Part shown: in pieces, positions 54,683 to 62,783 of the stretch
Layout: every line of letters starts with the position of its first letter
How positions within the stretch are numbered: position 1 is the first letter of the stretch
NCBI GenBank assembly: GCA_009841225.1
Contig: VXMF01000022.1
Coordinates: 62,001-126,000 of the forward strand
Direction: 5' to 3'
DNA: 64,000 nt
Origin: Terriglobia bacterium
Lineage (GTDB): Bacteria; Acidobacteriota; Terriglobia; Bryobacterales; UBA6623
Made by a program: the position numbers and the translations under genes
Notes under the pieces: generated by a model
What the model was told of the DNA's origin: nothing
The model's input: only the letters and a program-made list of their open reading frames with translations
The model's database searches: none

Positions 54683-54994
54683 GTTAGGATCCTCCTAGGC
54701 CAAGCCTAGTGTGAGCATTAAGACGAAACCGATCATGGTCGAGGCAAACATGTGCGTTGCGACCGACCGGTCGACCAGACTTCTCGCTGGCCCAAAGGCT
54801 CCCACAAGAGCTTCCGCGCCGATGCAACGCTCAGACCTGCCGACAGAATCAGTATGCGGGATGGGATCGACCTGCAAACGTACGGCCAGCCACAGGCCCG
54901 GAGGCGCGTAGTCGTGCCAACGGGGCAGATAGGCCATCAGCAAGAGTTCCGATCCGGGGCGATAGTGATTCGAACGCTGGTGCACTGCAGACAG
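54683..54994. other. Intergenic region within the ADOP operon
   Basis: The 312 bases between the ADOP stop and the adaptor start are the longest gap in this operon. A 96-codon minus-strand frame (54695-54985) is open but has no recognisable fold and no ribosome site, so I do not call it. An internal promoter for the adaptor and ATPase genes is possible here. Confidence 0.4.
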
Positions 54995-57664
54995 CTAGCT
55001 CTCACGAAGCAAGGTCCGGCGACTGTCTCGCGTTGCGTGCCAAGCCGGCCAGACGGCCGCGCCCAGAGAAACGACGAAGAGGAAGGCCGCTACTGAGATC
55101 AGGACAATCGGCTCCTGTGCGGAAGTGCCGCGAAACACATCCAGACTCAGTGTGCCGAACACGGAGACAGCGACGGTGCCGACAGCGAGACCGAAAACGG
55201 CGAATCGTATGGTGCGCACGACCAAGTCGCGGACAACTCGGTTTCGCTGCGCACCGAGCGCTGACTTGATCGCGACCTCAGTCCGGCGGGCCGCCATCGT
55301 CTCAGCGATGACGCTATAGACCGCAGTTACGGCAAGGAACACTGCGCAGGCGCCAAACCACAGCAGCAGGATCACATTGAATCGATGTCGCGCAGTGTCT
55401 CTATCGATCAGTTCACCGATTGTGAGCGGGTCACCCGCATTCTGACTGGGATCGATCTCCCTCACCACGCGCTGTACCAGCGCCGAGAGCTCTTGGCGGG
55501 GCCGAGGTCCGCGGATGACGACGTGTCGAGTCGGTTGATTTGCCTGTAGGATTGGCAAGAAAATATGCGCGCCTGAGTGAGTGCCGGACCGGTAGCGGGC
55601 GTCTCCAGAGATGCCAACGATCCGCCTCCAGCCCCGCCCCCCAATCCCGACCTGGATGCGATGGCCAAGCGGCGTGTGGCCAGCGGATCGCACTTGCTCG
55701 GCTAGCGTCTCGCTGATAATCGCGACCGGCTCCGCTTCCTCGGAATCGCGACTGTCGAAGTCCCGCCCTTGCAGCAATGGTGATCCAACGGTCTCGAAGT
55801 AGTCGGCGGTTACGACCTCATAGTTCGCCTTCGGACGCTGCTTACCATCCCGACTGCCCGCCTCAAACTCGAACTCATAGGGGATATCCCACCCGATAGG
55901 GCCTGCGAGTGGCCGCAGCAGGATTGCACCCGCCGAGGTGACGCCCGGCTCCTCCCGCAACCGTTGCAAGAGGCGCGAGTAGAATGCGTGCCTTGTAACC
56001 CTGTTGAAGCCTTGGGCCGGAAATAAGCCCGGACCTCGCAGCGTGACATCCAATGTCAGTGCATCGCGATTGGCGAGACCGGTGTCAACGAACGCCACGG
56101 AGCGATAGCTGAGCACGAGCAGGACGGCCGTTGCCAACAACACAAAGGTCACCGCGGACTGTGCAAGAACAAATAGGTCGCGCGCCCGATTGGCACGCTG
56201 CGATACCGAGGATCGAGGATCGCCTTCCCTGATTGCGGATTCGAGGCGCATTCTCGAGACTGCCCAGCCAGGCGCAAGCGAGCACACAACAGCAACAAAG
56301 GCTGCCGCTCCGGCAGCAAAACAAAAGGAGTTCAGATCCAACGAGGCTTCGGACAGTCGCGGAATATCGGCTGGAGACCATTTCACCAAGGAGTGAATCA
56401 CCAAGTACGCGATACCCAGTCCGGCAATCGCGGCGATGCCTCCCGCGACCGCACCCTCGGCGGCCATCTGCATAAAGATTCGCCTAGGCGGAGCTCCTAG
56501 CGCGAGATGTGTGGCAATCTCGGAACGACGTGACACTGCGCGTGAGAGCAGCAGTCCCCCCGAGCTGACCGCGGACGCGGTCAGTAAGAGCAGAGAGGCC
56601 CCGAGGACGATCCACAAGTGAATCCGGGCCGATCCGGTCCAATAGTTGACCAGCGCTGTCACCACTCCCCGCTGCGAGCTTGAATACGCTTCCGGGTAGT
56701 CAACTGCGAGTCGCGTGAAGAGAGCGCTCACGTCGCGATCGACCTGTTGACGCGAATAGCCGGGCTTGGCGCGCGCCACCGCTTGCAGGAAAGTCGCTCC
56801 GCGACGCTCCACAACTCCTTGCTCGATCCCCAGCGGAACCCAAAGGGCAGCTCCCCGTGGAAACTCGACGCCCGACGCCATGACGCCGATCACGGTGTGG
56901 CCCTGGCCGTTCAGACGCACGGTCCGACCGATGATTCCGGGATCCGCGCCTAGATGTTCACGCCATGTTCGATCCGAAATCACAACGACCGGCGGTGCGC
57001 CAACCCGTTCGTCAGAATCGGTAAATCCTCGGCCTAGGCGGGGGGTGACACCAAGAACGCGGAAGAAATCGTGCGATACGGGCGCGGCTTCGAGCTGAAC
57101 GGGTTCGGCCGTCGCGGTCTCCAACACTCGGGCATAGCCATAGAGGGAGGTTGGGGTGACGGCCACATGCTCGAACCCCGGGATACTCTCCTGAAGATCA
57201 ACCAACTCTGGGTATGCGAGTTCCTCGACGTGGGCACCCGCGCGAGGATCTGCCTTCTGGATCACATAAATCGAATCCTGATCCGGGAACGGCAGGGGTC
57301 GCAACAGAACCGCGTCCACCAGCGAAAACATGGCGACGCTCATTCCGATTCCGAGCGCCAGACTGCCCACGATCATGGCTGCAGACCGCGGGTATCTCCG
57401 CAGGCGGACCCAGGCGCAGCCGAGATCCCTGGCCAGAGCGTGAATCCAGCTCACTCCCCAGGACTCACGGCACTGCTCCTTGATCTGAGCAACGCCTCCC
57501 AGGGCTATCGTCGAGAGCCGCCGGGCTTCGCCTGGCGCTTTTCCGGCGCGAACATGCTGTTCCGTCAGTCTGTCCAGGTGGAATTGCAACTCTGCGTCGA
57601 GATCGTCCTCCAGGACCTTGCGCTGGAATACCGCACGCCCTCGATAAAGCAGGTCTCTGAGCAA
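54995..57664 (-). CDS. ADOP-family ABC permease (acidobacterial duplicated orphan permease)
   Basis: An 889-residue membrane protein. Residues 1-75 form the typical ADOP N-terminus (LYRGRAVFQRKVLEDDLDAE). Two MacB/FtsX-like permease units follow, each with a large periplasmic domain: the first from about residue 95 (AAMIVGSLALGIGMSVAMFS) and the second from about residue 480 (RDLFVLAQSAVTFVLLATAV), ending with VVSLGAAVWPAWHATRDSRRTLLRES. It starts at TTG 57664 behind GGAGGAG. The gene is immediately downstream of a PadR regulator (12 bases), the usual acidobacterial arrangement. Unlike most of the family it has adaptor and ATPase genes right after it. Confidence 0.93.
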   Translation of the reverse strand: MLRDLLYRGRAVFQRKVLEDDLDAELQFHLDRLTEQHVRAGKAPGEARRLSTIALGGVAQIKEQCRESWGVSWIHALARDLGCAWVRLRRYPRSAAMIVGSLALGIGMSVAMFSLVDAVLLRPLPFPDQDSIYVIQKADPRAGAHVEELAYPELVDLQESIPGFEHVAVTPTSLYGYARVLETATAEPVQLEAAPVSHDFFRVLGVTPRLGRGFTDSDERVGAPPVVVISDRTWREHLGADPGIIGRTVRLNGQGHTVIGVMASGVEFPRGAALWVPLGIEQGVVERRGATFLQAVARAKPGYSRQQVDRDVSALFTRLAVDYPEAYSSSQRGVVTALVNYWTGSARIHLWIVLGASLLLLTASAVSSGGLLLSRAVSRRSEIATHLALGAPPRRIFMQMAAEGAVAGGIAAIAGLGIAYLVIHSLVKWSPADIPRLSEASLDLNSFCFAAGAAAFVAVVCSLAPGWAVSRMRLESAIREGDPRSSVSQRANRARDLFVLAQSAVTFVLLATAVLLVLSYRSVAFVDTGLANRDALTLDVTLRGPGLFPAQGFNRVTRHAFYSRLLQRLREEPGVTSAGAILLRPLAGPIGWDIPYEFEFEAGSRDGKQRPKANYEVVTADYFETVGSPLLQGRDFDSRDSEEAEPVAIISETLAEQVRSAGHTPLGHRIQVGIGGRGWRRIVGISGDARYRSGTHSGAHIFLPILQANQPTRHVVIRGPRPRQELSALVQRVVREIDPSQNAGDPLTIGELIDRDTARHRFNVILLLWFGACAVFLAVTAVYSVIAETMAARRTEVAIKSALGAQRNRVVRDLVVRTIRFAVFGLAVGTVAVSVFGTLSLDVFRGTSAQEPIVLISVAAFLFVVSLGAAVWPAWHATRDSRRTLLRES

Positions 57665-57676
57665 AATCTCCTCCGG

Positions 57677-58018
57677 CTAGGCCGTGTCAAGAATGATCTG
57701 CACGGCGGCGGACAGCTTCCGCCATGAGGCGGATGCATCTTCTAGTTGGCTCCGCCCCGCGGGCGTGAGCTCGTAGTACTTGGCGCGCCGATTGTTGTCG
57801 GATACGCCCCATGTCGCTCGAATCCACCCTCGACGTTCCAGCCGATGCAGAGCCGGATACAGCGATCCCTGCTGGACTTGGAGAACTTCGCGGGAGATCT
57901 GTCGAATCCTCTCCGAGATGCCCCAGCCGTGCTGCGGCTCGAGGTTGAGGGTCTTGAGAATCAGCAGGTCCAAAGTGCCCTGCGGAAGGTCGATGCCCGA
58001 CAAGAGGTCCCCTTTCAC
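57677..58018 (-). CDS. PadR-family transcriptional regulator
   Basis: A 113-residue winged-helix protein of the small PadR type. The wing-helix motif GTLDLLILKTLNLEPQHGWG is followed by QQGSLYPALHRLERRGWI and YELTPAGRSQLEDA. PadR proteins repress the adjacent gene and respond to small ligands or membrane stress. It is the first gene of the operon with the ADOP permease, adaptor and ATPase, so it very probably controls them. Confidence 0.94.
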   Translation of the reverse strand: MKGDLLSGIDLPQGTLDLLILKTLNLEPQHGWGISERIRQISREVLQVQQGSLYPALHRLERRGWIRATWGVSDNNRRAKYYELTPAGRSQLEDASASWRKLSAAVQIILDTA

Positions 58019-58098
58019 TTCTACAGGTCTATGCTACGCAATTTCCTGTAGAAGTGCAAGGGCAGCCAGGCGAACGGCACCGGAACCCGTACAAGACC

Positions 58099-58929
58099 CT
58101 ACGCCGGCCCACGTCCCAATCGTCCCTTCCACGGCTCGCCCGGCAGTAGCGCGATGAGCCGCTCGGATACTATCCGCGCCGCTTCGGTCGGACGCCACTC
58201 GTAGCCCGTCCTGAGTAGCGCGCTCATGTCAGCATTGAACTGGGCATGGCCCACCTTGCCCGCGAGATTCCGTTCGAACATCGCGCGGGTCACCGGATCG
58301 CCCTCACGCTCCATGTGCGCGCCGAACCCCGCCACGATCCGTTCGGCATCGATTCGCTCATCGGCAAGCCCCGTCGCCAGGTCGAAGAGATCCCGGCCCT
58401 TACGACGCTGATAGAGTGCCCTCAGCTTCGTTGCCAACAATTCATCGAGTTCGAAGGTCGTGATATTCGCCATTCCGGAGTACCACCGAGAATCGACCGA
58501 GAACGAGCGTTTGGTGAAGCCCAATACCGCAAGGTGTTCGCGAGTATTGATCTCGACTTTGAGACGTAGCCTCATCGCCGGCACGTCCTCGGAGAGAAAC
58601 CGGTAGCCGAATGTCACCCGGCCTTGAGACTGCTTCCACCGCGCTTCGCCGAGCCAAGGATCGAGCACGCCTCGCAAGCCGTCCATCAAGACACCAGCAG
58701 GCCCTGGCCCGACCTGCACCAGATCAATGTCCTCGGAATAGCGCGCAGGCGGCGTCAGGTAGAGCTTGTACAGCGCCGTACCTCCCCGGAAGGCAAGCGC
58801 CTTTGCAAGGACTGGATCGGAGAACATCTCGATCAAGGCGCGGCTGATGATCAGGTCCTGCTCGACCTGAAAGTCCTCGCTCCACGGAGCCCTCTCCCGC
58901 CAATGGGTGATGTAGTCCCGCGGGATCAC
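58099..58929 (-). CDS. AbiEii-type nucleotidyltransferase toxin
   Basis: A 276-residue nucleotidyltransferase toxin of the AbiE type IV system. The active-site motif is FRGGTALYKLYL with GG at 49-50, then YSEDIDLVQV with the two metal Asp at 67 and 69. The later LRALYQRRKGRDLFDL is the conserved family motif IV. Such toxins transfer nucleotides to tRNA or act on GTP and give abortive phage defence. The gene overlaps its antitoxin by 4 bases. All catalytic residues look intact. Confidence 0.93.
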   Translation of the reverse strand: MIPRDYITHWRERAPWSEDFQVEQDLIISRALIEMFSDPVLAKALAFRGGTALYKLYLTPPARYSEDIDLVQVGPGPAGVLMDGLRGVLDPWLGEARWKQSQGRVTFGYRFLSEDVPAMRLRLKVEINTREHLAVLGFTKRSFSVDSRWYSGMANITTFELDELLATKLRALYQRRKGRDLFDLATGLADERIDAERIVAGFGAHMEREGDPVTRAMFERNLAGKVGHAQFNADMSALLRTGYEWRPTEAARIVSERLIALLPGEPWKGRLGRGPA

Positions 58930-59726
58930 ACGTCCTCCTCTATATCTGCATTCACGAACAGACGCCAGTCCTTCGAGCGCGGAGAACCCTCAGCACCCGC
59001 GCTGGGCAGGAGTCTCGTGTAGTTCCGTGCGCGCCGCCGCACATGCTCCTTGAGGAGCTCGGCCCTGTCGCCGGCGCCGACATGCTCGAGGAGATAGCCT
59101 AGGCGCTGCGCCCAGAGGATCGACGCTGATTCAGAGGCATCGACGAGGCGCTCCGGGTCCATATCCTCGCCAAGCTCGGAAAGCACACCCGCCACCCGGT
59201 CCACGCCTCCGGCGCGATGCATGTATCCGACTAGATCGACTGCCGTCGCTTCTACCGTCGAGACCAGAACCGTTCCGCGCGGATTGTTGAACCTCGCGAC
59301 TGGTACGGCGGCAAGTTCTCTGCGCGCGACGAAGGCGACCCTGACAGATCCGCACACGATCATCGGTCGGTTCCTCCCCAACATCACCTGGAACTCCTGC
59401 GGGCGATGATGGGCCGCTCCGTGGTATTGCGCGGCGGAGAGCAACCCGACATAGTAGCGGGCGTTCCGGTGCTCCATCAGCGCGGGAAGAAACTGGTCAG
59501 CTGGCAGGCAGCCAAGCCGCCTGTACTCGGGTGGCACGATGACGTAGAACCCCCGCGCCGGACTTGCGATCTCCCCTTTGGCTGCGACGCGGCTCAGTGC
59601 CTGACGTGCCGCCTGCTCGGAGACCCCAAGCGCCGAGCGAAGCTCAGATGAGGCGAAGTGATACCGGCCGCGGGCAGCTAGGCCTGCGATGACATCGCGG
59701 GCTCGCGGTGCAGCATTTGCAGACAT
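58926..59726 (-). CDS. AbiEi antitoxin
   Basis: A 266-residue protein. The N-terminal winged-helix (about residues 8-70: GRYHFASSELRSALGVSEQAA) binds DNA, and the larger C-terminal half (FLPALMEHRNARYYVGLLSA onward) is the AbiEi C-terminal domain. AbiEi neutralises and represses its toxin. ATG 59726 is preferred over the one 21 bases upstream because it fits the predicted promoter leader. The stop overlaps the toxin start. Confidence 0.92.
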   Translation of the reverse strand: MSANAAPRARDVIAGLAARGRYHFASSELRSALGVSEQAARQALSRVAAKGEIASPARGFYVIVPPEYRRLGCLPADQFLPALMEHRNARYYVGLLSAAQYHGAAHHRPQEFQVMLGRNRPMIVCGSVRVAFVARRELAAVPVARFNNPRGTVLVSTVEATAVDLVGYMHRAGGVDRVAGVLSELGEDMDPERLVDASESASILWAQRLGYLLEHVGAGDRAELLKEHVRRRARNYTRLLPSAGAEGSPRSKDWRLFVNADIEEDV

Positions 59727-59758
59727 TACACTAATAAAGTAGCACAATTCGTCACGTT

Positions 59759-59787
59759 ATGATAGTGATATAGGAATTTTTTCGCAA
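59759..59787 (-). promoter_or_regulatory. Candidate abiE promoter with overlapping operator
   Basis: On the minus strand TTGCGA (59787-59782) and TATCAT (59764-59759) are 17 bases apart, giving a leader of about 25 bases to the AbiEi start. The half-sites TCAC (59752-59755) and GTGA (59765-59768), 9 bases apart, straddle the -10 hexamer, a natural place for antitoxin repression. CACAATTC also occurs twice, at 59743-59750 and 59812-59819. Confidence 0.45.
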
Positions 59788-59819
59788 GAGCACTGTCGGA
59801 TGCTCCCATGTCACAATTC

Positions 59820-59839
59820 TTGTGTATTATTATACACAA
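59820..59839. repeat. Perfect palindrome between abiE and hicA
   Basis: TTGTGTAT, a TATT spacer and ATACACAA form a perfect 8-bp inverted repeat. It overlaps a second inverted repeat, CACAA-TTC-TTGTG, at 59812-59824. The site lies 14 bases before the hicA start and 80 bases before abiEi, so it may be a HicB or AbiEi operator. Confidence 0.6.
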
Positions 59840-59852
59840 AAACGAGCAGGTT

Positions 59853-60043
59853 GTGGGCCGCGATAGCGGCAGGCTAATCCAGACGCTCCAAAGGGACGGC
59901 TGGGTGCATGTCGCCGCCAAGAGCAGCCATTAGCAGTTCACGCACCCCGCCAAGCCGGGCGCACCACCGTGCCGCATCCCAACAAGGACATCCCGCGTGG
60001 AACGGTGGCGTCGATCTACTGGCAGGCGGGCTGGAACGCGTAG
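59853..60043 (+). pseudogene. hicA: Decayed hicA toxin gene
   Basis: Read across two frames this encodes a full 60-residue HicA. The first part (GRLIQTLQRDGWVHVAAKSS, then H) meets an in-frame TAG at 59931-59933 where HicA has the catalytic H-H pair. The sequence resumes with QFTHPAKPG, then one base is missing near 59960, and TTVPHPNKDIPRGTVAS with IYWQAGW continues in the next frame to a stop at 60041-60043. Two independent lesions make a sequencing error unlikely. It is followed 13 bases later by an intact hicB. HicA is a ribosome-independent mRNA interferase; this copy should be inactive. Confidence 0.85.
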
Positions 60044-60056
60044 GGAGGACGCCCCG

Positions 60057-60458
60057 ATGCGCTACGTATCTTTCATTCACCGCGACGACGCGGGCTACGG
60101 GGTCAGCTTCCCCGACTTCCCTGGCTGCGTCTCGGTTGGCGACACGGTTGACGACGCCTTCAGGCTAGGCGTCGACGCCCTAGCGTTCCACGTAGAGGGA
60201 CTCCTCGACGACGGCACGCCGCTTCCGCCGCCCCGTTCGATCGACGCCATCAAGGCCGATCCGGACCTCGCCGAGTGGCGGCGCGGCGCCGACTTCGTGC
60301 TGGTCCCGCTCCTCTTGGACCGTGGATCCTCGCGGCGGGTCAACATCTCCCTCGACCGCGGTCTGCTCGAGGCCATAGACGACGAGGCCAAGCAGCGCCG
60401 GATGACCCGGTCGGCCTTCCTGGCAACCGCGGCACGGAACGAGATTGAGGGCACGTGA
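60057..60458 (+). CDS. hicB: HicB antitoxin
   Basis: A 133-residue antitoxin. The N-terminal degenerate RNase-H-like domain is MRYVSFIHRDDAGYGVSFPD, followed by FPGCVSVGDTVDDAF and EGLLDDGTPLPPPRS. The C-terminal ribbon-helix-helix domain (about residues 93-131: RRVNISLDRGLLEAIDDEAK) would bind DNA. GGGAGG lies 9 bases upstream of the ATG; the frame is open 20 codons further, within the hicA remnant. The gene appears intact although its toxin partner is broken. It could act as a stand-alone repressor or protect against other HicA toxins. Confidence 0.93.
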   Translation: MRYVSFIHRDDAGYGVSFPDFPGCVSVGDTVDDAFRLGVDALAFHVEGLLDDGTPLPPPRSIDAIKADPDLAEWRRGADFVLVPLLLDRGSSRRVNISLDRGLLEAIDDEAKQRRMTRSAFLATAARNEIEGT

Positions 60459-60765
60459 CCGGCGGCTGCTAACGGCAGACACGCCGACGTGTGCCTATCG
60501 GCTAGGTGGGGCAATCGGCACCTGAGCCGCAACGAACCTAGCGCGCATTAGTTGCAGAGTCTAACGTCCCTTCCGCGGATGAAGAGTGTGCTGTGGCTCA
60601 GTTGCGAGACCGGAAACTGGACGGAAATCCTTAAGGCAACCCTTCAACCACGGTGGGGACCTTGACCCGTGCGACTTGGGAGGCCAATATTCTCCGGCAC
60701 GCTCTGCAACGTATGTGCCGGGCACGTTCTGTAACCTATGTGTCCGGGTCGGACCCCGCCAAGAA
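60459..60765. other. Intergenic region with degenerate direct repeats
   Basis: About 300 bases between hicB and tRNA-Ala hold no gene. They end with the two near-identical 24-25-base units described in the next entry. The composition is mixed and contains no open frame with a ribosome site. Confidence 0.45.
60694..60742. repeat. Two tandem copies of a 24-25-base unit, followed by a partial third
   Basis: CCGGCACGCTCTGCAACGTA with TGTG (60694-60717) is followed directly by CCGGGCACGTTCTGTAACCT with ATGTG (60718-60742). They differ at four positions and by one inserted base, and TCCGGG follows. The pattern resembles the ends of known insertion sequences from my memory, but no transposase gene is in the window. 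Confidence 0.5.
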
Positions 60766-60841
60766 TGGTGGACCTGGAGGGATTCGAACCCTCGACCTCC
60801 TCCATGCCATGGAGGCGCGCTCCCAACTGCGCCACAGGCCC
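60766..60841 (-). tRNA. tRNA-Ala (GGC)
   Basis: A 76-nt cloverleaf on the minus strand with acceptor GGGCCTG/CAGGTCC, discriminator A and encoded CCA. The G3:U70 wobble pair, the identity element of alanine tRNAs, is visible. The anticodon loop ATGGCAT between CCTCC and GGAGG gives GGC. The T loop is GTTCGAATC. Confidence 0.97.
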
Positions 60842-61076
60842 ACGCTATGTAGTGTTTTTATAAACTTACCACACCTCCGACGAGCAGCGATCGCGCACCA
60901 ATCGGCCCAACTCGGCAACGGGAGTTGCGTCATGTAAGGCTGAACCGCGCTACGAAGCAGAACTCTCGCGCAAAGCTTGCCTGCCGCGCTGCCCATGGCC
61001 TTCCAGCCGACGTCGCTGCATGGGCAGACTCACCACAGCAATGGTCTAGTCACACCGGACTTGATATATTGCGCCC

Positions 61077-62492
61077 ATGGCGGACGGCAAACTGCTTGGG
61101 GTCACGGTTCTCCCCGAATACATCCAGAGCGAGGGCATCGATGGACTCCTCGACAATCTAAGTAACATCGGTGCCAATGCCGTCGCGACGTCGCCGTACT
61201 TGATGGAGGAGGCGGACCGCGAGACCGGTCAGCGCGAGCCGCCGGCCGACGCCAACGCCGGCGCGGTGCGCTTGCTCGATCGCCCTCTTTTTGGCAAACG
61301 CGAGGTTTGGGTCAAGACGGCGCCCAGCTTTGAGCCAAACCTCTCGCTCTACGCCGGCCTGCGCTACCGTCCGTCCGAGCCAACCGACCTGACGCGCAGC
61401 CAAGGACATCTGCTGCACGACTTCATTCCAGCGGCCAAGAAGCGCGGCATCCGAGTCTACTTCCAAGTGCAGGCCGCCATTCCGCCGGGGTACCGCGTGC
61501 AATTCGGTGGCCCGATCGACGCCGACCGGGCGCTGTTGCCGAACGGCACCATTCCGCCGCGCCGACTAGCCAAGAACGGTAGTTTGGCCAGCCCACACAT
61601 CTTGGCTTACGAACATGCGCTGATCCGAGACATCGTCGAGCAGTATCCCGACTTGGACGGGCTGCGCGTTGACTGGCCTGAGTATCCGCCGTACTTTCTG
61701 GACTCGGTCTTCTTGGACTTCTCCTACCACGCCGAGCGAGCAGCGGAGCGGATGGGCTTCCCCTTCGAGCGCATGCGCCGAGACGTGGGCAGGCTCTATG
61801 AGAAATTGCATGGGGGCCTGACCGACGCCGATCTCATTCCGTGGGCCGAGGATGACGATGGCGGTCGATACCACCTGCTGCGGCTGCTCTCGGACTATCC
61901 GGGCGTGGCCGCCTGGTTGCGCTTCAAGGCAGCACTAGTCGAAGACATGATCGCTGGTTTCCGCTCCACGATGAACGAGGCGGGCGGAGAGTCGATGGAA
62001 CTGCTGCCGAATGCATTCCCGCCGCCTTGGACGATTCCGTCGGGCATGGACTTCCGGCGAGTCGCAAAACACTCGTCAGCCATCAGTTGCAAGCTGTACA
62101 CCATGCATTGGCCGATGATGCTGCGCTTCTACGGAGACCAGATCTTGGCTGCGAATCCCGGCCTGTCCAGCAGGCTGCTTGCCCGCGCATTGGTGCGCTG
62201 GCTCGACATCGCCGATGACGATGGCCTCCCGACCGTTGAGGATTACTCGTATCCACCGCCGGATGTTCCGCACCCGGTCGGCCCGGCCGCGCAAACCCGC
62301 AAGATCCACCAAGCCCAGAGGGATGCAGGCGATACTCCGGTTTACGTTCTGGCCCACGGCTACGGGCCAGTGGAAGACTTTCGCAAGCGCCTTGTGGTGG
62401 CGCGCGAAGCGGGCCAACATGGTTATTGGGTGAACCGCTACGGCTACCTGAGTGACGAGAAGTTGGAAGTGATTCGGGAGGTGGGAGTATGA
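61077..62492 (+). CDS. Putative glycoside-hydrolase-like TIM-barrel protein
   Basis: A 471-residue cytoplasmic protein without a signal peptide. Its shape fits a barrel related to glycoside hydrolases: GLRVDWPEYPPYFLDSVFLD and DADLIPWAEDDDGGRYH hold acidic residues at strand ends, and VQAAIPPGYRVQFGGP is an early loop. I recognise the general pattern, not the family. It could act on a sugar-nucleotide or oligosaccharide. Its stop overlaps the start of the small zinc-ribbon gene (ATGA), and lysS follows. Catalysis is not proven by the sequence. Confidence 0.6.
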   Translation: MADGKLLGVTVLPEYIQSEGIDGLLDNLSNIGANAVATSPYLMEEADRETGQREPPADANAGAVRLLDRPLFGKREVWVKTAPSFEPNLSLYAGLRYRPSEPTDLTRSQGHLLHDFIPAAKKRGIRVYFQVQAAIPPGYRVQFGGPIDADRALLPNGTIPPRRLAKNGSLASPHILAYEHALIRDIVEQYPDLDGLRVDWPEYPPYFLDSVFLDFSYHAERAAERMGFPFERMRRDVGRLYEKLHGGLTDADLIPWAEDDDGGRYHLLRLLSDYPGVAAWLRFKAALVEDMIAGFRSTMNEAGGESMELLPNAFPPPWTIPSGMDFRRVAKHSSAISCKLYTMHWPMMLRFYGDQILAANPGLSSRLLARALVRWLDIADDDGLPTVEDYSYPPPDVPHPVGPAAQTRKIHQAQRDAGDTPVYVLAHGYGPVEDFRKRLVVAREAGQHGYWVNRYGYLSDEKLEVIREVGV

Positions 62493-62692
62493 ACCGCGAA
62501 CAGGGCGACAGGAGACTGCTGTCCCGCGAACGGGCGGACCCGCCGCGCCCTGCGCCAAATACCCCCGTGACAAATACGGCGCAGAACGTGATGCTCTACT
62601 GCCCGAACTGCTCCCAACGCTTGGAGAGCCGCAGTTGCAAGTTGCGCTGCGATCGCTGCGGCTACTTCATGGACTGCTCGGACTACTACTAG
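62489..62692 (+). CDS. Mini zinc-ribbon protein
   Basis: A 67-residue protein whose C-terminal half is a zinc ribbon: CPNC, then CKLRCDRCGYFMDCSDYY, with five or six ordered Cys. Tiny proteins ending in GYFxxCSD(Y/F)Y recur in bacteria as conserved unknowns. The N-terminal 30 residues are low-complexity and may not be translated if an internal ATG (62590, MLYCPNC) is used. Its start overlaps the previous gene by 4 bases. Function unknown. Confidence 0.65.
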   Translation: MNREQGDRRLLSRERADPPRPAPNTPVTNTAQNVMLYCPNCSQRLESRSCKLRCDRCGYFMDCSDYY

Positions 62693-62783
62693 CTCCTCGA
62701 CGTCCCCCTGAACCCTGCCATGCTGTCTAGGACTGCGCTCCTACAATAAGAGTTCCGGCCCTGGCCGGGGTCGAATTCTCCCC

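Noticed and set aside
54695-54985. A 96-codon minus-strand frame inside the ADOP operon
   Set aside because: No ribosome site and no recognisable domain; its position between permease and adaptor is the only point in favour.
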